Positions 57,001-64,000 of a DNA stretch of 64,000 nucleotides are shown here, one piece after another. Position 1 is the stretch's first letter. Every line of letters begins with the position of its first letter. Under the pieces are notes generated by a model. It was not told the DNA's origin. It was given only the letters and a program-made list of their open reading frames with translations, and did no database searches. The stretch covers positions 528,795-592,794 of the forward strand of contig NZ_JPEO01000002.1 in the NCBI RefSeq assembly GCF_000753795.1. The letters are read 5' to 3'. Origin of the DNA: Shewanella mangrovi. GTDB lineage: Bacteria; Pseudomonadota; Gammaproteobacteria; Enterobacterales; Shewanellaceae. A program made the translations under genes and the position numbers.

Positions 57001-57126
57001 ACTGCAACCAGTCTGTATTTGGTGCCGCTCTGCTATCAAGCATTTTTCCGCATGCGTCATCGCGCATCAGTCGGATTTCAGCATTCTTTGCAGCAAAGCC
57101 GTAGATTAATGCCTTGGTTATCCTGA
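54082..57126 (+). CDS. RND efflux permease 2 (AcrB/HAE-1 superfamily)
   Basis: A 1014-residue permease with the same architecture as its neighbour but clearly divergent: LALKRPVTTSMFFTAILLFGMAA at the start, MMGLLLAVGMLIDNAVVVSES in helix 4 (Asp-Asn retained) and LVLLGIVVNNGIVLVDQINQ in the second half. Two non-identical permeases behind a single adaptor suggest a heteromeric trimer as in MdtBC. Translationally coupled to permease 1. Ends at a terminator. Confidence 0.93.
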   Translation: MNLTRLALKRPVTTSMFFTAILLFGMAASRLLPLEMFPGIDIPEIYVQVPYKGSSPAEVERDITNVLEESLATMGGVEELKSTSDQNGSEIEIKMKWGENVATRSLEAREKIDQVRNLLPDDVERVLIQQFSTADMPVLNIRISSDRELSSAFDLLDKQLRVPLERVDGVSKVTLYGVEQKQIEVRLDADKLSASGLKLPQLRRQLLAENFIVSGGTLRDSGVVYQVSPKGEFRDLDEIRALDIAPGLHLGDIADVRFALPERTEGRHLDQKYAVGLDVYKESGANLVDVSEKVMKVINEVKQDPQFQGIKLFIMDNQGREVKASLNDLLMSGMIGALLSFAVLYLFLRNIPMTLIVVSSVPISIGLTLAGMYFLGYSLNVLSMMGLLLAVGMLIDNAVVVSESVLQEQQKADHGDETVLLGVNKVSLAVMAGTLTTAIVFLPNIFGVKVELTVFLEHVAVAICISLAASLLVAKTLIPLLLSRIHGKIQLKEAKSSRMQRGYQRSLNWVLQHPKISTLIALLMLASTALPLSLVPKDSQDSQSKERLYINYQVEGRHSLAVTEAMVNRMETYLYGHKDEFYIDSVYSFYSAEQASSTVLLKPDLPVEVADLKQKIRDGFPRFAAAKPQFGWGDDNSGVRVTLTGRSTSELIRISEQVLPLLQHIEGLQDVRSELNGEQQEVVINVDRDTVARLGLKVQDIASTVATALRGTQLRSFRHDPSGELRIELFYDKSWQQSLQHLKDLPVANMDGRVYALAQLADINIKPRFDAIRHYNRETSLSIGANLENLDMSKAQQEIERVMQHVNFPAGYGYSLRGGFEKQDKEQSVMLVNMLLAVAMIYIVMAALFESLLLPSAIITSILFSITGVFWALWLTATPMSVMAMIGVLVLLGIVVNNGIVLVDQINQMTPALDELSSTITNVCITRLRPVLMTVGTTILGLVPLALGDTQIGGGGPPYSPMAIAIIGGLAFSTATSLYLVPLCYQAFFRMRHRASVGFQHSLQQSRRLMPWLS

Positions 57127-57133
57127 TATTTTC

Positions 57134-57157
57134 AAAAGCTGCTGCGGCAGCTTTTTT
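57134..57157 (+). terminator. Terminator after the RND operon
   Basis: AAAAGCTGC/GCAGCTTTT, 9-bp stem with a 4-nt loop and a T-run. Confidence 0.85.
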
Positions 57158-57279
57158 ACTGGCTAGACAACCGTAATTCAGATATTCCTTATAGCTAATT
57201 TATAGCCTGAAAAAAGCGATATGGAATAAGTCTGGTCAGGTTTGTGGAGAGCTCATTCCCCTTCTAAAATTGAAGGGTC

Positions 57280-58668
57280 ATGGGCCATCCCACAAACTTT
57301 ATGGATCGACAGAGCAAGCGTCCTCCTGCAGAGACGATTTGGAAACGTTGTTTGTTGGTGTTAGACCCAGAAAAATGTCTGCCGGAGTGTAGCAAATACC
57401 TTAATGAGGCTGCTTGGAGCTGCTTAATTGCAGCATCTGCGGTTGAGGCATTGCCGTTGCTGCGAAAACATAATATTCGTGTTGCGGTCGCCTTTATCAG
57501 TAAAAGTAATCAGGGGCATCTGGCAAAAGACATTAGTGCCATTCAAGCCCAATGCCCTGCGCTGCACTGGATTGCCGTTTCCGATTGTACCCTTGATAAA
57601 AGCAGCGCCTGGATTCTATCAGCCAACTTTATTGACTATTATCACCGGCCGTTTGACTGGCAACGTTTTGCTGATACCTTGGGCCACGCTTGGGGCATGG
57701 CACAATTGTCACCTTCAGCAACTTCAAAGCCTGCCGCCAACCGAGATATGTTGCCCGCAATCAAAGGTGATCACCCACTACTACAAGCATTGCGAACGCA
57801 GTTACATAAGTTTGGCCAGTCTGATGAAACCGTGCTGTTAAGTGGTGAAACAGGTTCTGGGAAGGGACTATGTGCCAAGTGGTTACATTACCTTTCGGAG
57901 CGCCGCAATGGTCCATTTGTGACCGTCAATTGTGGTGCACTGCCTGCTGGGCTGATCCATTCCACCCTCTTTGGCCATGAAAAAGGCGCGTTCACCGATG
58001 CCGACAAACGCTATATCGGCCACCTCGAGCAAGCCGATGGCGGCACGTTATTCTTAGATGAGATTGCAGATCTACCACTCGATCTACAAGTTAACTTGCT
58101 GCACTTTCTCGACGACAAACAGATCCTGCGCATTGGCAGTAATAAACCTATCACGGTCAACTGTCGCTTACTGTTTGCCTCACACCAAGATTTGGAAAAC
58201 GCCATCGATGAAGGCCGTTTTCGTGAAGATCTCTACCATCGCATCAATGTACTGCGCCTGCACGTACCAAGCCTAAGACAATACAGTGATGAAGTGATGT
58301 TACTGGCAGAGCAGTTTATTCAGAGCAATGCTGAAAACGAGATAGTACAGAGCTTCAGTGACGATGCCTGCTGTGCCATGAAACACTATGATTGGCCAGG
58401 CAATGTCCGCGAACTGCGCAATCGAATTCGTCGCGCATCGGTCATGAGTGACGATGGCATTATAACCGCTTCGCTGCTGGGCCTTGATCATGTCAAAAAG
58501 CACGCGCTATGTCATGATTTAGCGAGTCGTCGTGATGAGCTGGACGCCGAAGTCTTGCTTAAAGCCATTAGCGACCATAAACACAATATCTCTGCCGCCG
58601 CCCGCTCGCTAAATATCTCACGAGCCACCTTCTATCGCTTACTTAAAAAATGCCGCATTGAATCTTAG
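57280..58668 (+). CDS. Sigma-54-type transcriptional activator, VpsR-like layout
   Basis: A 462-residue regulator. Residues about 25-145 look like a degenerate receiver domain without the usual acidic pocket (LLVLDPEKC..., DWQRFADTLG). Residues about 160-390 are the AAA+ domain: Walker A GETGSGKG, GAFTDA loop (GAFTGA with Gly to Asp), Walker B GGTLFLDE, R-finger region FREDLYHRINVL. A Fis-type helix-turn-helix closes the protein (NISAAARSLNISRATFYRLL). The layout resembles VpsR, a Vibrio biofilm regulator. Start uncertain between ATG 57280 and 57301. It lies directly upstream of a good sigma-54 promoter and a secreted-protein gene. Confidence 0.85.
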   Translation: MGHPTNFMDRQSKRPPAETIWKRCLLVLDPEKCLPECSKYLNEAAWSCLIAASAVEALPLLRKHNIRVAVAFISKSNQGHLAKDISAIQAQCPALHWIAVSDCTLDKSSAWILSANFIDYYHRPFDWQRFADTLGHAWGMAQLSPSATSKPAANRDMLPAIKGDHPLLQALRTQLHKFGQSDETVLLSGETGSGKGLCAKWLHYLSERRNGPFVTVNCGALPAGLIHSTLFGHEKGAFTDADKRYIGHLEQADGGTLFLDEIADLPLDLQVNLLHFLDDKQILRIGSNKPITVNCRLLFASHQDLENAIDEGRFREDLYHRINVLRLHVPSLRQYSDEVMLLAEQFIQSNAENEIVQSFSDDACCAMKHYDWPGNVRELRNRIRRASVMSDDGIITASLLGLDHVKKHALCHDLASRRDELDAEVLLKAISDHKHNISAAARSLNISRATFYRLLKKCRIES

Positions 58669-58686
58669 TCTCACACCAGCATCAGT

Positions 58687-58704
58687 TGTCAATTATATGT
58701 GACA
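58687..58704. promoter_or_regulatory. Candidate enhancer-binding site (inverted repeat)
   Basis: TGTCA-N8-TGACA, about 115 bp upstream of the start point predicted from the -24/-12 element at 58777, a normal distance for an activator site of the sigma-54 type. A further TGAGACA lies 20 bp downstream. It is in the gap directly after the activator gene. Confidence 0.4.
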
Positions 58705-58776
58705 CACTGCTCCAACGCTGAGACACTTTTGTGGTTATAACGATTAAATTCACCTTTAAATCATAATGTTAAATAG

Positions 58777-58791
58777 TGGCATATACCATGC
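58777..58791 (+). promoter_or_regulatory. Sigma-54 (-24/-12) promoter of the secreted DUF11-type gene
   Basis: TGGCAT-N5-ATGC: the invariant GG and GC are at exactly the right spacing of the consensus TGGCAC-N5-TTGC, with 8 of 10 matches. It predicts a start about 12 bases after 58791 and a leader of about 78 nt to the ATG at 58881. The activator gene just upstream supports it. Confidence 0.6.
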
Positions 58792-58880
58792 TCTAGATTA
58801 TCTGTTCACAACCGGAATTCTTATACGCAGAAGTTCGCAGGGTGCTGCAGAATTCCGTTCACAGATACAAGGAGCATGTT

Positions 58881-60599
58881 ATGAAACTCGGTCTATTGTT
58901 TCGTACCGCGCTACTGTGGGCCTGCGCATTAACGGTATTTGGAGTACAGGCCACCGTAGACAAGGTCGAATTGGATGGTAATGTTGTCAAGCAAACGACG
59001 CTAGATGATTGGCAAAATATTAACCTTGGTACCAGCATGGCAAACGTCACCACAGGTGTTATTGATGACCTGCCGCCAGCAACGATATTTTGGAAAGGAG
59101 GGTCAAAAGATACACAAGACGTTACTGAGTGGTGGTATAAGGACGGGTCCGTTCCCGATAAAGATGACCTACGTAATGGTTATGCTGCCGCCTACTTTAT
59201 TGATAACGGCGCAGGTAGTGATGACTTAGTCTTCTATTTTGGCGCAGAACGTTATGCCAACAATGGTGATGCCGTCATGGGCTTCTGGTTCTTCCAGGAT
59301 AAAGTCGGTACCGGGCCAAACAACCGCTTTACTGGTCAGCACCAAGAAAACGACTTATTCATTATTATGGAGTACCCACAAGACTCTAACTCAGTACCTT
59401 TTGTACAGGTGATGCGTTGGGTAAATTCCGGTGGTGATGTCGCAGAAAATCTTGAACTACTTTATGCCTCTGGCAATGCGGGTGCTAAATGTCTGACAGC
59501 TGGAGACTCAGGTATTGCGTGTGCGATTACCAACGAGACACCAGAACTTGCAGGTGTTGCTAACGGCTTATGGCCCTACGAAAACAAGGAAGGCATAGCC
59601 AATACTTATCCCTATGAATCTTTCTTTGAAGGTCGGCTCAATGTGAGCAAAGCCTTTGCTGAAGTAGGTATTACCGAAATCCCTTGCTTTAGTAGCTTCC
59701 TGATTGAAACCCGTTCCTCACGTTCTGAAACTGCGCAGTTGAAAGACTTCCTCGGTGGAGACTTCCCTCTGTGTAGCATCGCTATCACTAAAACTTGTGG
59801 TGCAACAGAACTGACAGGTAGTAACCAATTCCGTATCGATTACACCTTAACCCTGACGAATACTGGGGTCGGTAGCATTGGTTCTGGAGAAACCGTGACC
59901 ATTGACGATTCACCAAGCGACGGTACTGCGTTCAGCGTTAGTCAAGATGTAAGTGCCTTTGCCAACGGTGCTGATGGCTGGTCACCAAATGAAATGCTGA
60001 CCTATAGCGGTTACTACATTTCCAATGTTAACGGTGGTACTAACACTGTAGATGCGAGTGTAAGCTTTGGTTCCGCCAGTATTGATGCCGACCAATATAC
60101 TGCCACTTGTGACTCGTTAGCATTGAGTCCAATGCTGTCTATTGTGAAAAACTGTAGCGTGTCGCTGGAAGAAACCGGTGGCGTAGTTGCGTTGCGTAAA
60201 GACTATGACATTACGGTGTGTAACACTGGTGATGCACCGTTAGATGTGACGCTGACTGACTCGGTCGATACTAACCTGAACGCGGCATTTAGTCTGGACT
60301 TTGCCAAACAATGTCTGACCGACAGTGATTGTGGCAGCGGATATAGTTGCGATACTAATACCTTGATGTGTACTAATACAGATGGGGATTTAGAAGGTAA
60401 CTTTGGTGGTGATGTGTGTAATGTCACTACAGATAACTACCTGCCAAGCACCTTGCCTACAGGTAGTAGCGGTACCTTATCTAACACCGCCACAGCCAAA
60501 GCAACGTCACCTGTAGTCGACACAGGGGATCTTGCCACTATCGGTAACTCAGATACCGCAAGTTGCGATCTGTGTCCTTTACCGGTACCTGAGCAGTAG
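58881..60599 (+). CDS. Secreted DUF11-type repeat protein
   Basis: A 572-residue exported protein with a signal peptide (hydrophobic 4-19, cleavage near VQA). The N-terminal 260 residues form an Asp/Gly/aromatic-rich beta domain I cannot name. Two Ig-like DUF11-type repeats follow (ITKTCGATELTGSNQFRIDY... near 305 and LSIVKNCSVSLEE... near 420). A Cys-rich insert CLTDSDCGSGYSCDTNTLMC near 480 probably forms disulfides. It ends CDLCPLPVPEQ without a sorting motif. The ATG at 58881 follows AAGGAG. Probably an extracellular or matrix protein driven by the adjacent activator. Confidence 0.78.
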   Translation: MKLGLLFRTALLWACALTVFGVQATVDKVELDGNVVKQTTLDDWQNINLGTSMANVTTGVIDDLPPATIFWKGGSKDTQDVTEWWYKDGSVPDKDDLRNGYAAAYFIDNGAGSDDLVFYFGAERYANNGDAVMGFWFFQDKVGTGPNNRFTGQHQENDLFIIMEYPQDSNSVPFVQVMRWVNSGGDVAENLELLYASGNAGAKCLTAGDSGIACAITNETPELAGVANGLWPYENKEGIANTYPYESFFEGRLNVSKAFAEVGITEIPCFSSFLIETRSSRSETAQLKDFLGGDFPLCSIAITKTCGATELTGSNQFRIDYTLTLTNTGVGSIGSGETVTIDDSPSDGTAFSVSQDVSAFANGADGWSPNEMLTYSGYYISNVNGGTNTVDASVSFGSASIDADQYTATCDSLALSPMLSIVKNCSVSLEETGGVVALRKDYDITVCNTGDAPLDVTLTDSVDTNLNAAFSLDFAKQCLTDSDCGSGYSCDTNTLMCTNTDGDLEGNFGGDVCNVTTDNYLPSTLPTGSSGTLSNTATAKATSPVVDTGDLATIGNSDTASCDLCPLPVPEQ

Positions 60600-60632
60600 C
60601 GATTACTGACGATTTATCGTTAATTACACAGC

Positions 60633-60660
60633 AAAAGGGCCGTATCTACGGCCCTTTTTA
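60633..60660. terminator. Bidirectional terminator between the two secreted-protein genes
   Basis: GGGCCGTA-TC-TACGGCCC (60637-60654), 8-bp perfect stem, with four A before and five T after; it serves both convergent genes. Confidence 0.88.
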
Positions 60661-60666
60661 ATGGTG

Positions 60667-62643
60667 TTATCTGTTCTTACCTTTACCACCGCCGCCTTTG
60701 CCGCTGCTACTGGTTGTGGTATCCGTCGCACCACCACTGCTGCTTGGACTGATAGTCACGATGGCGATGGCTGTCAGCTGACCGTCGCTGATGGTGTAGC
60801 TGAAACTATCGCTGCCTTTAAAACGCTTCTGTGGTGCATAGGTCAAGGTGTTATCAGCATTAACGGTCACCTTACCATACTGGCCTTGGGTAGTACCGCT
60901 AATAAATAAGTTGTCGCCGTCCAAATCACTGTCGTTTGCTAACACATTCAATACAGTGTTGGTGCTGATATCGTTAAAGCTATCATCGATTGCCAACGGA
61001 GCTGTATTGCTGGTGACAGAGGTCAGCGTTACATAACCAGAGCTTTGCAACTGCTGCGAGGTTGCCTGACGACTGGCGCTCACTTGCCAACCGTTGCTGC
61101 CGTTGCCTTGCACCGCTTCCAGCGACAATGAGACATGAGTGCTGCTTTGTGGCGCTAAAGTAACTGTGTTGTTCGCCAGCGTTGCGTATAAACCCGCGTC
61201 GGTTTGCACGCTGAAGCTGTAACTGGCGTCACCGCAGATGCTACTGTCATTGTTGGTCAGCAATAAATCAACGGTGCCCTGCTGACCTTGTTGCAATTCT
61301 GATACAGCCGATTGTAGTGTCAAACTGCTATTTGCACGACTACACTGAGCGGTTGCACCTTGCAGTGATACATCGAAAGTGACTGATGATGCGTCAGATG
61401 AGACAACCTCAACACGTACACCTTGCTGTTCAAACACTTGTCCTGGACTCAGACTGATATCATCCCAGTCATAAGCCGTGCTATTGGGGGTTGGATCCAG
61501 CAAGTAACTACTCGCGGCATTGTTATCGGCACCTTCACGTAACCGAATACCATCCAGCATGCTTCCTGCTTCAGTCGCGAGTGAGCTATCGAAGCCAGTG
61601 GCTTGACGATATTCGATGTAGTAGTAAAGCGCATTCCCTGCGGCATCTTTACCATTGGGGATTTTGGCCAACAAAGGAAAGTTACCTTCAGCTTCAACCG
61701 GTGACAGTGTCACACGTGTATCTGAGGTCACGGTCTCGATGCGATCGCCGCTAAGCCAACCTAACTGCTCTTTGTGGAAGGCATTGAAATGTTTTGGCGT
61801 GCTGGTGCCACTCATGGCGCTCAGGTAATCACCGTATTCAGAGACTGTACATTGGCTGCTATCAGCAGTAGTCACATCACCACAATCTTTTTTGTTGGCA
61901 TGGTAAAGGCCTAAGTTATGGCCCAATTCATGGTTGATGGTGGATAACTGCACACGCTTAATCCAGCTGCGCTTACCGACAACGTTGGCTTTACCCGACC
62001 AAGTACATTTTGGATGAGTGGGGATCAAGTACATGATGTGGTCATAGTTGTCGAGATTAAAACCGCGTGCACTTAACTCGCTATCTGCAGCGGCGGCAAC
62101 TGCGTCGGTATTACACACCGACACATCAACATCCACGGTCACAGGACTGGTGGTATCGCCAGACAAGCTCATCGCGCCATAAGAGTTTTCGCTGTAGAAG
62201 GCCGCAGATTGATTAAACAACAAGTCTTGGATTTCAGTCTCAGTCAAACGCACGATAGGATTGATAGCAAAGTTGACTTCCGCCACCAATAAGGTGTGAT
62301 TACCACTGATTGGCGTGATAGTGCTACTTACTGTCTGCGCAGAAGAGGTTGTTTCAGTCGACTGCAACAAGCTGACATTGCTATCACTCACTTGCAGCTG
62401 TTTGCCATAAGCTTTGCCAAATACACGAACGCTCTGGCCCGGCTTTAACCAACGAGGCGTTTGGTTAAATTGCAAATCATGAACAACCCCTTGATTGTCA
62501 TGCAGGCGGAACTTCTCGATGGCGTGTTGCGCGTAATCTTCAACTTCAACGGACAGCGTACCTTCAACAGGACGCAGATCTGCAGCGAGGGCGGAGTTGG
62601 CGAGCAGCAGGCTGCTCAGCAGCATCATGGCGGAATGTTTCAT
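60667..62643 (-). CDS. Secreted metalloprotease, M11 (gametolysin)-like, with cadherin-like tail
   Basis: A 658-residue exported protein with a signal peptide (cleavage near ALA-20). The extended zinc motif HELGHNLGLYH (about residue 240) marks a metzincin of the gametolysin type. An Ig-like/NEW-type domain follows (about 440-545, CSRANSSLTLQSAV onward), then a VCBS/cadherin-like repeat (about 550-635, LAIDDSFNDISTNTVLNVLANDSD in part, TYAPQKRFKGSDSF). The C-terminus is a Ser/Gly/Lys tail ending SSGKGGGGKGKNR, unlike known sorting signals. It probably degrades extracellular matrix protein. Convergent with the DUF11-type gene. Confidence 0.82.
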   Translation of the reverse strand: MKHSAMMLLSSLLLANSALAADLRPVEGTLSVEVEDYAQHAIEKFRLHDNQGVVHDLQFNQTPRWLKPGQSVRVFGKAYGKQLQVSDSNVSLLQSTETTSSAQTVSSTITPISGNHTLLVAEVNFAINPIVRLTETEIQDLLFNQSAAFYSENSYGAMSLSGDTTSPVTVDVDVSVCNTDAVAAAADSELSARGFNLDNYDHIMYLIPTHPKCTWSGKANVVGKRSWIKRVQLSTINHELGHNLGLYHANKKDCGDVTTADSSQCTVSEYGDYLSAMSGTSTPKHFNAFHKEQLGWLSGDRIETVTSDTRVTLSPVEAEGNFPLLAKIPNGKDAAGNALYYYIEYRQATGFDSSLATEAGSMLDGIRLREGADNNAASSYLLDPTPNSTAYDWDDISLSPGQVFEQQGVRVEVVSSDASSVTFDVSLQGATAQCSRANSSLTLQSAVSELQQGQQGTVDLLLTNNDSSICGDASYSFSVQTDAGLYATLANNTVTLAPQSSTHVSLSLEAVQGNGSNGWQVSASRQATSQQLQSSGYVTLTSVTSNTAPLAIDDSFNDISTNTVLNVLANDSDLDGDNLFISGTTQGQYGKVTVNADNTLTYAPQKRFKGSDSFSYTISDGQLTAIAIVTISPSSSGGATDTTTSSSGKGGGGKGKNR

Positions 62644-63088
62644 TGTCTATCTCTTTAAGTTTGAGGCAAAACCCACCAAATCGTTAAACATAAATTGATG
62701 AATTCTGGCGTTCAAAATGTTGAAACTGCTATGCCAGGAGGATTTCCTTTCCGCCAGTCCGTGACATATGTCTCATTTAACCTTGCTTACAGATTTTTAC
62801 CTGTTTGGCGGGGGCATTCTAGGATAGGGAAAAATGAATGTATATAGGCCAAAACCCAGTAAACACGGGGCTTTCAGCCGATTCCATTGAAAAACAAGCA
62901 ATAATTTAGATTAAAAAATATACTGGTCATACCAGACTGTTTTTTGACTATTTTTCATTACGTTAGCAGTTAGCATGAACGTCAAAATGTTTTTAAATGA
63001 GAAACAGCCAGTTAATGCTATTAGTCAAATAAAAATAACAATGTCTGTTTTTTGACGCTGCCATTTTTGACGATCGCGCTATTGGCGC
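62644..63088. other. Intergenic region upstream of the metalloprotease
   Basis: About 445 bp, AT-rich in the second half. On the minus strand TGGCAT-N5-TTTC (62736-62722) is an imperfect sigma-54-like element with the -24 GG intact but the -12 G changed. The near-palindrome GTGACATATGTCTCA at 62761-62775 shares its GTGACA and TGAGACA words with the region upstream of the DUF11-type gene. No other element was recognised. Confidence 0.4.
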
Positions 63089-63805
63089 TTATGCATGGCG
63101 AAAATGCCAGAGTAACCAGAAAATCGGCTTAACATCGCGGCCACCGCGATGACGAAATGGCTTCATCAGGTAATACAACCATTGCCAGCTAGCGAGAAAG
63201 CTTTTGCACGCCTGCCAAATTATTTCACCACCACTGCGGCGATACTGAAGCACAACGTCGGCAATCAATTGGTTATTGGGGCCGAGATAACGATAAAGAC
63301 TGTGGATGTACACCAGCAGATCACGGATATGCTGATACAACATTCCTTTACGCGGCGCCCTTGCCTCAAAATCGATGAACTTGACCTGCCCCTGCTGCCA
63401 ACTAATGTCGCGTAACGCAGGGCGTCCGTGTGCTAATCCGAGATTGTGCAGCTGAGCCAGTGCTTCTGCGCTATCAAGCAACACTTGGCGCTGAAATGCG
63501 GGCGAGACATCTTTGCGCGCAATCCACTGCTTGAGTGTGGGACCAACGTCTTCTAATACCATGCAGCCCTGCTGTTCATAGACGATATGTGGCACTGGCG
63601 CATGTTGCTCGGCCAATTGCTGTAAGCAGCTCTTTTCAAGCTCTAGTGAAGATTCAGGATGGGCTTTCAGCAGACGCATTCGTCCATGCAACTGCTCAGG
63701 TTGTTTTAACCAGTATTTCCGCCCAGAAAAGTCGAAGCTGATAATCCGTTCGCCTCGATGTTCTACCAACAACTGTTGGACTTTTTGTTCAATGGTTCCG
63801 GCCAC
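63089..63805 (-). CDS. Lipopolysaccharide kinase (WaaP/BUD32-like) family protein
   Basis: A 238-residue small kinase-like protein. It shows KQPEQLHGRMRLL near the N-terminus, LEDVGPTLKQWI as hinge, a catalytic-loop-like LAHGRPALRDISW and FIDFEARAP in place of DFG. This arrangement matches the lipopolysaccharide-kinase branch of the protein-kinase fold (WaaP, KdkA, RIO/BUD32). The HxD motif is altered to HGRPALRD, as in that branch. It is probably cytoplasmic, acting on LPS core; the exact substrate is unknown. Monocistronic. Confidence 0.75.
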   Translation of the reverse strand: MAGTIEQKVQQLLVEHRGERIISFDFSGRKYWLKQPEQLHGRMRLLKAHPESSLELEKSCLQQLAEQHAPVPHIVYEQQGCMVLEDVGPTLKQWIARKDVSPAFQRQVLLDSAEALAQLHNLGLAHGRPALRDISWQQGQVKFIDFEARAPRKGMLYQHIRDLLVYIHSLYRYLGPNNQLIADVVLQYRRSGGEIIWQACKSFLASWQWLYYLMKPFRHRGGRDVKPIFWLLWHFRHA

Positions 63806-63973
63806 TGCTGCACTCCGTTACAAACCCGGAAGCTTATTATCCGACTAGAAGGTGTAGCCCTCAATACAATTTCGCAATATTTTATTCCTAACATTATGTT
63901 TTAGAACACTTTTTAACACAACAGAAAACTATCCATTGCCATTTTTTAACTTTTAACCATTCTAAAAACATGT

Positions 63974-63998
63974 AAAAATCCACCTGCATAGCAGGTGG
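63974..63998 (-). terminator. Terminator of a gene beyond the right edge
   Basis: CCACCTGC/GCAGGTGG (63980-63987 with 63991-63998) is an 8-bp perfect stem. On the minus strand it is followed by TTTTT, so it ends a minus-strand gene lying to the right of the window. Confidence 0.75.
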
Positions 63999-64000
63999 CT

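Overview
The window looks like a chromosome segment of a marine or aquatic gammaproteobacterium, most probably Shewanella or a close relative. This rests on gene content: a secreted small tetraheme cytochrome c of the CctA/STC type, a bioA/bioBFCD divergon, gltA facing away from sdhCDAB-sucABCD, fur next to a CobB-type sirtuin, and GC content near 50%. No rRNA, tRNA, CRISPR array or intact insertion sequence was seen. The left edge cuts an MFS transporter; the right edge shows the terminator of a gene lying outside.

Layout. 0-4.2 kb: end of an MFS transporter, two hotdog thioesterases with a HinT-type HIT protein, and an M61 glycyl aminopeptidase. 4.4-13.1 kb: loosely organised accessory genes (exported GH2 glycosidase, AEC permease, exported cupin, Idi, a Tat-exported zinc alcohol dehydrogenase, PAP2 phosphatase with DgkA, two unknown small proteins). 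13.25-15.9 kb: an AT-rich islet with a SatD-family gene and a DUF3307 membrane-protein gene. The pair is preceded by an array of ten 20-bp palindromes in 58-bp tandem units, and flanked by inverted copies of GC-richer dispersed repeats and a hairpin cluster. This is the most unusual part of the window.

16.0-27.4 kb: a complete assimilatory nitrate/nitrite operon on the minus strand (nasA, cobA-type methyltransferase, TrpD2/YbiB-like protein, leader with hairpin terminator, nirB, nirD, NarK/NasA transporter, fused PP2C phosphatase-Ser/Thr kinase). Two near-ideal NarP-type 7-2-7 operators lie upstream of nasA. 27.6-32 kb: a TPR/transglutaminase-like lipoprotein, the tetraheme cytochrome, HtpX and PepE. 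31.5-36.6 kb: biotin synthesis. 36.6-49.5 kb: CobB, Fur, and the TCA block sucDCBA-sdhBADC with gltA divergent; a perfect CRP-type site lies between sdhC and gltA.

49.7-57.1 kb: an RND efflux operon with one adaptor lipoprotein and two different permeases but no outer-membrane channel. 57.3-62.6 kb: a sigma-54-type activator with a VpsR-like layout, followed by a good -24/-12 promoter candidate in front of a secreted DUF11-type protein, then a convergent secreted M11-like metalloprotease. 63.1-63.8 kb: a small lipopolysaccharide-kinase-like protein.

The genes combine into ordinary central metabolism (TCA cycle, nitrate assimilation, biotin) plus an exported set in the 57-63 kb region. The strongest candidates for undescribed biology are the SatD-DUF3307 islet with its palindrome array, the activator/sigma-54 promoter/secreted-protein module, and the exported alcohol dehydrogenase whose structural-zinc cysteines have been replaced by a His-rich loop.
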